Source of the DNA: Pseudomonas indica NBRC 103045
GTDB taxonomy: Bacteria > Pseudomonadota > Gammaproteobacteria > Pseudomonadales > Pseudomonadaceae
Direction: 5' to 3'
Length of the DNA stretch: 64,000 nt
Assembly: GCF_002091635.1 (NCBI RefSeq)
Contig: NZ_BDAC01000022.1
Span: 21,237 to 85,236, forward strand
Below, in pieces: positions 29,750 through 38,324 of the stretch. Position numbers and translations under genes: made by a program. The stretch's first letter is position 1; every line of letters begins with the position of its first letter. The notes beneath the pieces were generated by a model, which searched no databases, had not been told where the DNA came from, and worked only from the letters and a program-made list of their open reading frames with translations.

Positions 29750-29782
29750 AACGATTCCATCAGGGTTTTAGCTGCAAGCTAC

Positions 29783-29837
29783 AAGCGGCAAGCTACAAGA
29801 AGAAACGCCTCGACTTGAGGCTTGTGGCTTGCCGCTT
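29783..29837. repeat. Imperfect inverted repeat between fis and purH
   Basis: 17-base arms AAGCGGCAAGCTACAAG (29783-29799) and CTTGTGGCTTGCCGCTT (29821-29837) differ at one position. They start 6 bases past the fis stop and could fold as a transcript-end hairpin. The sequence is of the CAAGC/GCTTG repeat type that also appears at 33795-33825 and 33877-33918. Confidence 0.6.
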
Positions 29838-29842
29838 GAGGC

Positions 29843-30163
29843 TTAGAGAAGGTCGTACTGCTTGAGCTTCTTGCGTAGCGTGCCGCGGTTGAGGCCGAGC
29901 AGTTCGGAGGCCTTGGTCTGGTTACCTTTCACGTAATTCATGACGGTTTCCAGCAAGGGGGCTTCCACTTCGGAAAGCACCAGATTGTAGACGTCGGTGA
30001 CGGAGGCCCCTTCGAGGTGGGCGAAATAGTTGCGCAGCGCTTTTTCCACGCTGCCGCGCAGGGTCTGGCCCTCTTCACTCGGCGTGGTCAGGTGCTGTTT
30101 CAGGTTGACGTTGTCGCTCACGGGTGCGGTTCCACTCACTAAAGTCTCGGTCATCGTCGTCAT
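29843..30163 (-). CDS. fis: DNA-binding protein Fis
   Basis: 106 residues, with the C-terminal helix-turn-helix [20 protein letters not shown] then [13 protein letters not shown], nearly invariant in gammaproteobacterial Fis. The N-terminal tail is variable. Fis is a nucleoid-associated regulator of rRNA and many other promoters. The start at 30163 overlaps the dusB stop by four bases (ATGA), the classical dusB-fis arrangement; translation may be coupled. An internal Met at codon 4 is an alternative start. Confidence 0.95.
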   Translation of the reverse strand: MTTMTETLVSGTAPVSDNVNLKQHLTTPSEEGQTLRGSVEKALRNYFAHLEGASVTDVYNLVLSEVEAPLLETVMNYVKGNQTKASELLGLNRGTLRKKLKQYDLL

Positions 30164-31152
30164 GCGGCCACCTCTTCTCCGTTCTGACGTTCGGCGAAGT
30201 ACTGCCGAACGTTGGCGCATTGCGCGTCCGTATTGTCCAAACGATTGAAATGGGCGCGAAACTCCCTGGCGCCCGGCAGAGTTGCGAGATACCAGCCGAC
30301 ATGCTTGCGGGCGATGCGTACGCCCATTTCCTCGCCATAGAAGGCGTGAAGCGCGGCCAGGTGCTCAAGCAGAATGCGTTCCACCTCGGTCAACGACGGC
30401 GGCGGCAGTTCGTTGCCGGTCGCCAGGTAATGTTCGATCTCACGGAAGATCCACGGCCGCCCCTGGGCAGCCCGGCCGATCAACAGCGCATCGGCGCCGG
30501 TGCGTTCGAGCACCGTGCGGGCCTTGCGCGGCGAGTCGATGTCGCCATTGGCGAACACCGGCATCGATACCGCCTGCTTGATCGCGGCAATGGTGTCGTA
30601 CTCGGCTTCGCCGGTGTACAGATCGGCGCGGGTACGGCCATGCACGGCCAGCGCGGCGATCCCGGCCTGCTCGGCGATCTTCGCCACGCGCAAGCCGTTC
30701 TTGTTCTGACGGTCCCAGCCGGTGCGGATCTTCAGGGTCACCGGCACGTCCACCGCGGCGACCACTGCCTGAAGAATCGCTTCGACCAGGCTTTCGTCCT
30801 TCATCAGAGCGGAGCCGGCGGCCTTGTTGCAGACCTTCTTGGCCGGACAGCCCATGTTGATGTCGATGATCTGGGCGCCCAACTCGACGTTACGCCGGGC
30901 CGCTTCCGCGAGCATCTGCGGGTCACCCCCGGCGATCTGCACCGAGCGTGGCTCCGGGTCCCCTTCGTGCAGCAGGCGCAGTCGCGACTTGCGGCTGTTC
31001 CACAGGCGCACGTCGCTGGTGACCATCTCGGACACGACCAGGCCGGCGCCGAGGCGACGGCACAGCAGACGAAACGGTCTGTCGGTGACGCCTGCCATGG
31101 GGGCGAGGATCAACCGGTTGGGCAACGTGTAAGGGCCGATGCGTACCGCCAT
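30160..31152 (-). CDS. dusB: tRNA-dihydrouridine synthase DusB
   Basis: 330 residues, TIM-barrel FMN enzyme: [40 protein letters not shown] with the catalytic Cys in CNKAAG, KIRTGWD, VHGRTR, and NGDIDSP. It reduces U17 in tRNA. The start at 31152 ([20 protein letters not shown]) is canonical, although the frame stays open 56 codons upstream through an AT-rich regulatory stretch. It is the first gene of dusB-fis. Confidence 0.95.
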   Translation of the reverse strand: MAVRIGPYTLPNRLILAPMAGVTDRPFRLLCRRLGAGLVVSEMVTSDVRLWNSRKSRLRLLHEGDPEPRSVQIAGGDPQMLAEAARRNVELGAQIIDINMGCPAKKVCNKAAGSALMKDESLVEAILQAVVAAVDVPVTLKIRTGWDRQNKNGLRVAKIAEQAGIAALAVHGRTRADLYTGEAEYDTIAAIKQAVSMPVFANGDIDSPRKARTVLERTGADALLIGRAAQGRPWIFREIEHYLATGNELPPPSLTEVERILLEHLAALHAFYGEEMGVRIARKHVGWYLATLPGAREFRAHFNRLDNTDAQCANVRQYFAERQNGEEVAA

Positions 31153-31245
31153 GTGTCTTCCCTGCTTGGAGACTGCGCTCAGGTTCGATCGGGGGACTAT
31201 GAAAAAGGGTGGGCATGATACCCGCTCTCGATGACCGGATAAAGG

Positions 31246-31302
31246 CTGTTTTGTATATATTCTGAACAGTCTTTGCGCTGTTTTTGTATATATTCTGAAC
31301 AG
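31246..31302. promoter_or_regulatory. Tandem 21-bp direct repeat upstream of dusB-fis
   Basis: TTTTGTATATATTCTGAACA, plus a final G, occurs at 31249-31269 and again at 31282-31302, a period of 33 bases (about three helical turns). Each copy sits in a CTGTT ... AACAG frame, giving an imperfect 24/25-base palindrome. It lies 95-150 bases upstream of dusB on the minus strand and is far more AT-rich than its surroundings. Probably a duplicated operator or promoter element; I do not recognise the regulator. Confidence 0.6.
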
Positions 31303-31381
31303 CCGCCGGCTTATCGCCAACGGTTCGCTGGTGCTTAATAAATGGCGGAAATGATGGGGCCCGAAAGGCCGGGCGAATGGC

Positions 31382-32773
31382 CTACTCGGGCGAGTGGAAG
31401 CTGAGACTGTAGTTCACGGCCTTGGCACCCGGGTCGAGGATATCCAGGGAAATGTGAATGGGCGTCTGCGGCGGCATTTCCGTCTGTCCGGCCAGCTCGC
31501 CGCCCAGGTATTCGCTCGGCTTGAACCGGCGACTGGCCAGGAGTTGACCGTTGAGGTCGGCGAAGCGCAGTTCCAGCAGCGGGAACGGCTGGGCGAAAGG
31601 CGCCCGGTTGTAGAGGATGGCATCCACCACCAGCGCGCCGGCGAATTGCGGGTGGCTGCGGACCACCAGGTTGCTGCTCTTGATCTGGGCGATATCCACC
31701 TTGGACGGCAGCGTGCAGCTGAGTTCCGGGCAAAGCTGCTCGAACCAGGGGCGATAGCGGTCCTGGCGCGCCAGTTCGTCGAAGTGATACCAGACGTACT
31801 GCCCGCCGAGCGCGAGCAGGGCCAGCAGGTTCAGCAGGCCCCAGCCGATCCAGCGACCCCAGGGTTTCTTCGGTCGTTGCCAGTCCAGTTGCAGCGGTTC
31901 GTCTGCCAGGTCGTAGAGGCTGTCGTCGCGCAGTGCCGGTTCCTGGCGGGAGGACTGCCGAGGCGCTTCGGACTCGGGCTCGTCATCATCCGTAGTGGGC
32001 GCTTCGGCGGTCACGTCGTCGAAACCGTAGAAATCGCCCAACGGATCGTCGTCGCGTTCGGCCTGCAGTTGCAGGTCGCCCCGTTCCTCGTCGCCCTCAT
32101 CGGCGGACAACCTGGAAATCAAAGGTTCACTGCGTGGTTTGGCGCTCGCCGGAACCTCGGGGATCTCCTCGGGTGCCGGGGCGACAGCCGGAGCGGAGAA
32201 CTTCGGCGGCAACGAAGCCGGCGGCGGTGTCAGGCTGGCCGGGCGGCTTGGAGGCTCCTCGTTGAGCAGGGCCTCGGCCCAGGATTCGTCGTGTCGGTTC
32301 GGCGCTTCTTCCTGGGGTTTCAGCAGGCTTTCCCCGGGTTTCGGCGCTTTCTCCAGGGCGAGGAATTCCTTCGACAGCAGCGCCTGCTCTTCCCGTTCCA
32401 GCTTCGCCAGCTCTTCATCCAAGTCGAGGCTGTCCAGGTCGAGGTCGTCGTGAATCCACAGCGTATCGCTGGCCGGCTTTCCGGCCGGAGGCGTCGGTAG
32501 CGGCCGAGGCGGTACAACGGCCGGCGCTGCCTGGGCCGGTTGCGCCGGGGGGGGCGATGCCGTGACCGGCGGCGCAGCAGGCTTGGCGGGCGGCATGGGA
32601 GGCTGCGCCGGTTGTGTGGCAGCCGGTTGCGCGCCGAGCAGATGCCGGGCGGCATTGAAGACATGCAGACAGGCACCGCACCGTACTGCGCCATGGGCTG
32701 CGCCGAGCTGCGCGCGGTTGACGCGGAAGCTGGTCTGGCAATGGGGGCATTGGGTGACGAAGGTTTCGGTCAT
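31382..32773 (-). CDS. Zinc-ribbon (MJ0042) + DUF3426 membrane protein
   Basis: 463 residues. The N-terminal MJ0042-type zinc ribbon has CPHCQTSFRVNRAQ and VRCGACLHVF (four Cys). A long Pro/Ala/Glu-rich disordered middle follows (about 50-300). One transmembrane helix (GWGLLNLLALLALGGQYVW) precedes a C-terminal DUF3426 domain (DLNGQLLASRRFKPSEYLGG). Family function is unknown. It is predicted to be anchored in the inner membrane with the ribbon in the cytoplasm. The start at 32773 places the ribbon at the N-terminus. It lies between prmA and dusB, as in other pseudomonads. Confidence 0.88.
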   Translation of the reverse strand: MTETFVTQCPHCQTSFRVNRAQLGAAHGAVRCGACLHVFNAARHLLGAQPAATQPAQPPMPPAKPAAPPVTASPPPAQPAQAAPAVVPPRPLPTPPAGKPASDTLWIHDDLDLDSLDLDEELAKLEREEQALLSKEFLALEKAPKPGESLLKPQEEAPNRHDESWAEALLNEEPPSRPASLTPPPASLPPKFSAPAVAPAPEEIPEVPASAKPRSEPLISRLSADEGDEERGDLQLQAERDDDPLGDFYGFDDVTAEAPTTDDDEPESEAPRQSSRQEPALRDDSLYDLADEPLQLDWQRPKKPWGRWIGWGLLNLLALLALGGQYVWYHFDELARQDRYRPWFEQLCPELSCTLPSKVDIAQIKSSNLVVRSHPQFAGALVVDAILYNRAPFAQPFPLLELRFADLNGQLLASRRFKPSEYLGGELAGQTEMPPQTPIHISLDILDPGAKAVNYSLSFHSPE

Positions 32774-32895
32774 GCAAGGGTCCGGCGGCCGGCGGTCCGG
32801 CGAAAACAAGCGGCTAGTCTAACGCAAGCGCTCGCGGCTGCGGCAGAGGGGCTGCGGCGGAACTTGCCCGGCGTCACCGAAACGCCGGGCAGAAA

Positions 32896-33774
32896 TCAGC
32901 GGCGGCGGCCGCTGATGCGAACCCAGCCGTCCTTTTCCGCGGTCGGATCGAGTTCGAAGGCGTCCTGGTAGGCGGCGCGGACCTCGTCCGCCTGTTCGGC
33001 GAGCACGCCGGACAGCACCAGGAGGCCGCCGGGCCTAACCAGTCGGGTAATCTGCGGTGCCAACGAAACCAGCGGGGCGGCGAGGATATTGGCAACCACC
33101 ACGTCGGCCTGTTCGGCCGGCAGCGCTTCCGGCAGGTAAAGCGGGAAGCGTGCGGGGGCGATGCCATTGCGCTCGGCATTGTCCCGCGAGGCCTCCAGGG
33201 CCTGGGGATCGATATCGGTGCCCACGGCGCGTTCGGCGCCGAGAAGCAGGGCGGCGATGGCGAGGATGCCCGAGCCGCAGCCGAAGTCCAGCAACTGGCG
33301 ACCCGTGAGGTCCTGGCCATCCAGCCACTCCAGGCAGAGCGCGGTGGTCGGGTGAGTGCCGGTGCCGAAGGCCAAGCCCGGATCGAGCAGCAGGTTGACC
33401 GCGTCGGGCTTCGGTGCGGCGTGCCAGCTCGGGACGATCCACAGGCGGCGACCGAAGCGCATCGGCTGGAAGTTGTCCATCCAACTGCGCTCCCAGTCCT
33501 GGTCTTCGATGCGTTCGATCTGGTGCTCCGGCAGCGGGCCGCCGGTGAGCAGCTCGAGATGGGCGACCAGATTGGCCGGGTCCACATCGGCCTCGAACAG
33601 GGCGAGAAGATGAGTGTGGGACCAGAGCGGCGTGGTGCCCAGGTCCGGTTCGAAGATCGGTTGGTCCTCGGCATCCATGAACGTCACCGACACGGCCCCG
33701 ACGCCGAGCAGGGCGTCTTCGTAGGTTTCAGCCTGTTCCGGGGTGATGGCGAGGCGGACTTGTAGCCACGGCAT
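32896..33774 (-). CDS. prmA: Ribosomal protein L11 methyltransferase PrmA
   Basis: 292 residues: an N-terminal L11-recognition domain ([20 protein letters not shown]) and a class I SAM methyltransferase domain with [36 protein letters not shown] and the ANILAAPL motif IV. It trimethylates ribosomal protein L11. The start at 33774 gives the canonical N-terminus. It lies 147 bases after accC, beyond a strong terminator. Confidence 0.94.
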   Translation of the reverse strand: MPWLQVRLAITPEQAETYEDALLGVGAVSVTFMDAEDQPIFEPDLGTTPLWSHTHLLALFEADVDPANLVAHLELLTGGPLPEHQIERIEDQDWERSWMDNFQPMRFGRRLWIVPSWHAAPKPDAVNLLLDPGLAFGTGTHPTTALCLEWLDGQDLTGRQLLDFGCGSGILAIAALLLGAERAVGTDIDPQALEASRDNAERNGIAPARFPLYLPEALPAEQADVVVANILAAPLVSLAPQITRLVRPGGLLVLSGVLAEQADEVRAAYQDAFELDPTAEKDGWVRISGRRR

Positions 33775-33825
33775 GGGGGAGCTCCCTTTGGGAGCAGCTT
33801 CAAGCCACAAGCTTCAAGCTGCAAG

Positions 33826-33859
33826 AAAAAAGCGAGGGAGCGGACTGGCCGCTCCCTCG
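33826..33859 (-). terminator. Intrinsic terminator after accC
   Basis: On the minus strand, the stem CGAGGGAGCGG / CCGCTCCCTCG (arms 33849-33859 and 33833-33843, 5-base loop) is followed by a run of six T (33826-33831). This is a textbook Rho-independent terminator about 60 bases beyond the accC stop. Confidence 0.85.
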
Positions 33860-33876
33860 TTGGTTGCACATCATAT

Positions 33877-33918
33877 AGCTTGCAGCTTGCAGCTTGCAGC
33901 TTGCAGCTTGCAGCTTGC
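33877..33918. repeat. Six perfect tandem copies of a 7-bp unit
   Basis: AGCTTGC is repeated six times without error, ending 2 bases before the accC stop codon. The same GCTTG/CAAGC alphabet occurs in nearby palindromes (33790-33825 and 29770-29840). It is non-coding and lies in the 3' untranslated region of accBC. Confidence 0.85.
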
Positions 33919-33920
33919 AG

Positions 33921-35270
33921 TTAGTGCTTATCCATACCCAGTTTCTTTTCCAGGTAGTGGATGTTGATGCCGCCTTTGCAGAAGCCCTTGTCGCGGACCA
34001 GGTCGCGGTGCAGCGGGATGTTGGTCTTGATCCCGTCCACCACGATCTCTTCCAGGGCGTTACGCATGCGCGCCAGGGCCTCGTCACGGCTGGAGCCGTA
34101 GGCGATCAGCTTGCCGATCAGCGAGTCGTAGTTCGGCGGAACCGCATAGCCGCTGTACAGGTGCGAGTCGACACGGATGCCGTTGCCGCCCGGTGCATGG
34201 AAGTACTGCACCTTGCCGGGGCAGGGCATGAAGTTGTCCGGGTCTTCCGCGTTGATCCGGCACTCCAGGGCATGGCCGCGGATGACTATGTCTTCCTGGC
34301 GGATCGACAGTTTTTCGCCGCCGGCGATGCGCAGCATCTCCTTGACGATGTCGATACCGGTGACCATTTCGGTGACCGGGTGCTCCACCTGGACGCGAGT
34401 GTTCATCTCGATGAAGTAGAAGCGGCCGTCTTCGTAAAGGAACTCGAAGGTGCCGGCGCCGCGGTAGCCGATCTCGATACAGGCGCGGACGCAGCGGTCG
34501 AGCACTTCGGCGCGTGCGCCTTCGTCGATATCCGGTGCCGGGGCTTCTTCCAGGACCTTCTGGTGACGGCGCTGCAGCGAACAATCGCGATCGCCCAGGT
34601 GGATGGCGTTGCCCTGGCCGTCGGCCAGCACCTGGACTTCCACGTGACGCGGGTTCACCAGGAATTTCTCCAGGTAGACCATGCCGTTGCCGAACGCGGC
34701 CTCGGCCTCGGTACGGGTCAGACGCGCCGACTTGATCAGGTCCTCTTCCTTGTGCACCACGCGCATGCCGCGACCGCCGCCGCCGCCGGCAGCCTTGATG
34801 ATCACCGGGTAGCCGACCTCGCGGGCGATGGCCAGGGCGGTTTCCTCGTCTTCCGGCAACGGGCCGTCAGAGCCCGGTACGGTGGGAACGCCGGCCTTCT
34901 TCATCGCGTCCTTGGCCGACACCTTGTCGCCCATGAGGCGGATCACGTCGGCGGTCGGGCCGACGAAGGCGAAGCCGGAGCGCTCGATCTGCTCGGCGAA
35001 GTCGGCGTTTTCGGCAAGGAAGCCGTAGCCCGGGTGGACCGCGGTCGCGCCGGTCACTTCGGCAGCGGCGATGATCGCCGGAATGTTCAGGTAGGACTGG
35101 GCGGCGGAGGTCGGCCCGATGCAGACGGTTTCGTCGGCCAGCGACAGGTGCATCAGCTCGCGGTCCGCCGTGGAGTGCACCGCCACCGTCTTGATGCCCA
35201 GCTCCTTGCAGGCGCGAAGGATGCGCAGGGCGATCTCGCCGCGGTTGGCGATCAGGACTTTTTCCAACAT
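33921..35270 (-). CDS. accC: Acetyl-CoA carboxylase biotin carboxylase subunit AccC
   Basis: 449 residues, ATP-grasp fold, starting [20 protein letters not shown], with the glycine-rich [14 protein letters not shown], the [13 protein letters not shown] stretch, catalytic [20 protein letters not shown] and KLGMDKH-type end. It carboxylates the biotin on AccB, the first step of fatty acid synthesis. It follows accB by 17 bases and ends in a strong terminator, so accBC is a two-gene unit. Confidence 0.97.
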   Translation of the reverse strand: MLEKVLIANRGEIALRILRACKELGIKTVAVHSTADRELMHLSLADETVCIGPTSAAQSYLNIPAIIAAAEVTGATAVHPGYGFLAENADFAEQIERSGFAFVGPTADVIRLMGDKVSAKDAMKKAGVPTVPGSDGPLPEDEETALAIAREVGYPVIIKAAGGGGGRGMRVVHKEEDLIKSARLTRTEAEAAFGNGMVYLEKFLVNPRHVEVQVLADGQGNAIHLGDRDCSLQRRHQKVLEEAPAPDIDEGARAEVLDRCVRACIEIGYRGAGTFEFLYEDGRFYFIEMNTRVQVEHPVTEMVTGIDIVKEMLRIAGGEKLSIRQEDIVIRGHALECRINAEDPDNFMPCPGKVQYFHAPGGNGIRVDSHLYSGYAVPPNYDSLIGKLIAYGSSRDEALARMRNALEEIVVDGIKTNIPLHRDLVRDKGFCKGGINIHYLEKKLGMDKH

Positions 35271-35287
35271 CGCAGGCTCTCCGCGGT

Positions 35288-35752
35288 TCAGACGATGGTG
35301 AACAGCGGCTGGTCGTATTCCACCGGCTGACCGTTTTCCACCAGGATGGATTCGATGACGCCGCTGGCTTCGGCCTCGATGTGGTTCATCATCTTCATGG
35401 CTTCGACGATGCAGAGGATGTCGCCTTTCTTGACGCTCTGGCCGATCTCGACGAAAGAAGAGGCAGTCGGGGACGGCGAACGGTAGAAGGTGCCGACCAT
35501 CGGCGAGCGAACCACGTGGCCGTTCAGCTTGGGCGCGGCCGGGGCAGCGGCTTCGGCGGCCGGAGCAGGCGCTGCCGCAGGGGCGGCGGCCATGGCGACC
35601 GGGGCGGGTGCGGCAGCGTAGACCTGCTGCGGAGCGACGGTCTTGCCGTGGCGGCTGATGCGCACGGACTCTTCGCCCTCGCGAATCTCCAGCTCGTCGA
35701 TACCGGACTCTTCCAGCAGTTCGATCAGTTTCTTGACTTTACGGATATCCAT
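35288..35752 (-). CDS. accB: Biotin carboxyl carrier protein AccB
   Basis: 154 residues: N-terminal helical segment ([20 protein letters not shown]), Ala/Pro-rich linker (about 45-75), and a biotinyl domain with the invariant EAMKM (biotinylated Lys 120) and the thumb region [12 protein letters not shown]. It carries biotin for acetyl-CoA carboxylase. It precedes accC by 17 bases and follows aroQ by 96 bases. Confidence 0.97.
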   Translation of the reverse strand: MDIRKVKKLIELLEESGIDELEIREGEESVRISRHGKTVAPQQVYAAAPAPVAMAAAPAAAPAPAAEAAAPAAPKLNGHVVRSPMVGTFYRSPSPTASSFVEIGQSVKKGDILCIVEAMKMMNHIEAEASGVIESILVENGQPVEYDQPLFTIV

Positions 35753-35848
35753 TAAGGGTCGACTCCCAAGTGTGGTCAGGGGGTTCCGGCCGTTTCCCGA
35801 CGCCTTCGCGTCTGTTCCCGCCTTGCGTGCTTGCGCTCGCGAGTGCGT

Positions 35849-36292
35849 TCAGGACGTGGCCAGTTGTTCCAGTGCCGCCTCCAGGGCCAGGCGATAGCCG
35901 GTGGCGCCGAGGCCGCAGATCACCCCTACCGCAACATCGGAGAAGTAGGAGTGATGACGAAAAGGTTCACGCTTGTGCACGTTGGACAGGTGCACTTCGA
36001 TGAATGGGATGCTCACCGCCAGCAGCGCGTCACGTAATGCGACGCTGGTATGTGTGAATGCGGCGGGATTGATCAGGATGAAGTCGACACCTTCGCCCCT
36101 GGCGGCATGAATGCGCTCGATCAGTTCGTACTCGGCATTGCTCTGCAGGTAGAGCAGGTGGTGGCCGGCCTCGCGGGCGCGGCGCTCCAGATCCTGGTTG
36201 ATCTGGTCGAGGGTGACGGCGCCATAGACGCCCGGCTCGCGGGTGCCGAGAAGATTCAGGTTGGGGCCATGCAGGACCAGTAGGGTAGCCAT
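35849..36292 (-). CDS. aroQ: Type II 3-dehydroquinate dehydratase AroQ
   Basis: 147 residues with the type II signature [20 protein letters not shown] (catalytic Tyr at its end), [20 protein letters not shown] and [17 protein letters not shown]. It dehydrates 3-dehydroquinate in the shikimate pathway and assembles as a dodecamer. It lies upstream of accBC, as in most pseudomonads, and could share their transcript. Confidence 0.96.
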   Translation of the reverse strand: MATLLVLHGPNLNLLGTREPGVYGAVTLDQINQDLERRAREAGHHLLYLQSNAEYELIERIHAARGEGVDFILINPAAFTHTSVALRDALLAVSIPFIEVHLSNVHKREPFRHHSYFSDVAVGVICGLGATGYRLALEAALEQLATS

Positions 36293-36377
36293 GGTCGGTT
36301 ACTTATCCTTGTCAGGTTTCGCGGCTGGCGAGGACTATGCCGGAAAAGCGGAGTGACTGTCCAGTCATGGCGCGTTT

Positions 36378-36413
36378 GCCGTAAATGCCGGCACATTGGC
36401 CGGCATTTACGGC
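36378..36413. terminator. Long perfect hairpin after dsbD
   Basis: 15-bp arms GCCGTAAATGCCGGC (36378-36392) and GCCGGCATTTACGGC (36399-36413) around a 6-base loop, between dsbD and aroQ. It lies about 20 bases past the dsbD stop. There is no T run on either strand, so it may stop transcription inefficiently or protect the dsbD transcript end. Confidence 0.55.
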
Positions 36414-36431
36414 AGAAATATGAGGAAGGGC

Positions 36432-38219
36432 TCAGCGAAGCGCTTTGCTGCGTTGCAGACGTTCGGCGAAGTTCGCCGCATCGATTTCCCCGATCACCCG
36501 CAGCTCGGCGATTTCGTCGCCGTTGTCGGCGAAAAAGAGGATGGCCGGAGGGCCGAACAGCCGATAGCGATCGAGCAGGGCACGCTGGGCCGGGTTGCTC
36601 TCGGTCATGTCGAAGCGGACGAGGCGGAAGGCACCGAGTTGGCTGGCTACTTCGGGAGCGGTCAGGACTTCACGCTCGATCACCTTGCAACTGATGCACC
36701 AGTCGGCATACCAGTCGAGCAGCAGCGGCTGGCCGGCCGCCTTGGCCTCGGCCAGGGCGGTATCCAACTCGGTGGGTTGGGTGATGGTGCGCCATTCGCC
36801 TGCGCTGCTGGCCGGTAGAGCATTGCCGGCGAGCGGGACACGACCGAGTGGGCGCAGGGGATCGGACTGGCCTTGCAGCGCCCCGACCCAACTGGCCAGG
36901 GCATAGACCAGCAGGGCGAGGCCAGCGAGCTGGGCGAGCTTCTGCCGGTGCGTCTTCGGCGTGAATTCCAGGGCGCCGAGCCAGAGTGCCACGCCGGCGG
37001 CGAGCAAGCCCCACAGTGCCAGGGTCAGCGGGCCCGGCAGCACCCGTTCGAGCAACCACACGGCGACGGCGAGCAGCAGGACGCCGAAGGCGTTGCGCAC
37101 CGATACCATCCAGATACCGGATTTCGGCAGCAGCGCGCCGCCGCCCAGGGCGAACAGCACCAGCGGGGTGCCCATGCCGAGACCGAGGGCGAACAGCTTC
37201 AGCCCGCCGCCGAGCGCATCGCCGCTGGCGCTGATATAGAGCAGGGCGCCGGCCAGCGGGGCGGACACGCAGGGGGAGACCAGCAGGCTGGACAGCACGC
37301 CGAGCAGCGCAGCCCCCCACAGCGAACCGCCACGAGTGTTGCCGGCCAGGCGGTCGAGCGGCGCACTGATGAAATGCGGCAGGCGCATTTCGAAGACGCC
37401 GAACATGGCCAGGGCGAACAGGCCGAAGAAGGCGGCGAAGGGCACCAGCACCCAGGGCGATTGCAGGCGCGCCTGGAGATTGAGTTCGGCACCGAACACG
37501 CCCATCAGCGCGCCGAGCAGGGCGAAGCAGGCCGCCATCGGCAGTACGTAGGCCAGCGACAGGGCGAGGCCGCGCAGGCCGCCGATCTGCCCGCGCAGCA
37601 CCACGCCGGAAAGGATCGGCAGCATGGGTAGGACGCAGGGGGTAAAAGTCAGGCCGAGGCCAGCGAGGAAGAACAGCGCCAGGGCCTTCCAGTCCAGATC
37701 GCGGGGTTGGCGGGCGGGTTCGCTGGTGCTTGGGGCGGAGGCGCCGCTCGGAAGGTCGCCGATGGCGATGCGTTCGGTTTCCGGCGGATAGCAAAGCCCC
37801 TTGTCGGCACAACCCTGGTAGGTGACTTCCAGGGCGAAAGGTCGCTGCTGCGGGTTATCCACCGGCAGGTCGACGTCCAGCACGCCGTAGTAGACCTCGA
37901 CGTCGCCGAAGTAGTCGTCGGTCTTGGCTTCGCCGGCCGGCAGCCGGGGTTGGCCCAGGGCGATGTCCGCCGGGTCGGTGCGGAAGGCGAAACGGTGCCG
38001 GTAGAGGTAATAGCCTTCGGCGGCGACGAAGCGCAGTTTCACCGACTCGGGGCCGCTCTCCACCAGGCTCAGGCGGAAGGCTTCGCGCACTGGCAGAAAG
38101 TCGCTGCTGTTATTCAGCGGTGCGCCGAGGGTGGGACTGGGGCGGCTGTCGAAGAGGCCCGCGGCGGCGGGGAGGGCGACCAGGAACAGCAACAGGGTCA
38201 GCAGGCGGGGCATGGGCAT
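36432..38219 (-). CDS. dsbD: Thiol:disulfide interchange protein DsbD (DipZ)
   Basis: 595 residues: signal peptide (MPMPRLLTLLLFLVALPAAA), a periplasmic n-domain with the Cys pair in YQGCADKGLCYPP, eight transmembrane segments with Cys in FTPCVLPMLPI and VSPCVSAPLAG, and a C-terminal thioredoxin-like domain with WCISCK. It passes electrons from cytoplasmic thioredoxin to DsbC and DsbG in the periplasm. All three Cys pairs are intact. The ATG at 38219 or the one two codons later both give a signal peptide. Confidence 0.94.
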   Translation of the reverse strand: MPMPRLLTLLLFLVALPAAAGLFDSRPSPTLGAPLNNSSDFLPVREAFRLSLVESGPESVKLRFVAAEGYYLYRHRFAFRTDPADIALGQPRLPAGEAKTDDYFGDVEVYYGVLDVDLPVDNPQQRPFALEVTYQGCADKGLCYPPETERIAIGDLPSGASAPSTSEPARQPRDLDWKALALFFLAGLGLTFTPCVLPMLPILSGVVLRGQIGGLRGLALSLAYVLPMAACFALLGALMGVFGAELNLQARLQSPWVLVPFAAFFGLFALAMFGVFEMRLPHFISAPLDRLAGNTRGGSLWGAALLGVLSSLLVSPCVSAPLAGALLYISASGDALGGGLKLFALGLGMGTPLVLFALGGGALLPKSGIWMVSVRNAFGVLLLAVAVWLLERVLPGPLTLALWGLLAAGVALWLGALEFTPKTHRQKLAQLAGLALLVYALASWVGALQGQSDPLRPLGRVPLAGNALPASSAGEWRTITQPTELDTALAEAKAAGQPLLLDWYADWCISCKVIEREVLTAPEVASQLGAFRLVRFDMTESNPAQRALLDRYRLFGPPAILFFADNGDEIAELRVIGEIDAANFAERLQRSKALR

Positions 38220-38324
38220 CTCGCTAAACCGTAATCCGCGCATGATAGCGGAGTGAGGCGCCTGGCTGCAGGCCCGGGCTGTAAACGGGATTGTCCGAAT
38301 GCCGACTGTGTCTGCCTCGGCCTG

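Noticed and set aside
31246..31302. LexA (SOS) box upstream of dusB
   Set aside because: The CTG ... CAG ends are 24-25 bases across, not the 16 of a Pseudomonas LexA box.
33877..33918. CRISPR array
   Set aside because: The unit is 7 bases with no spacers and no cas genes nearby; it is a simple tandem repeat.
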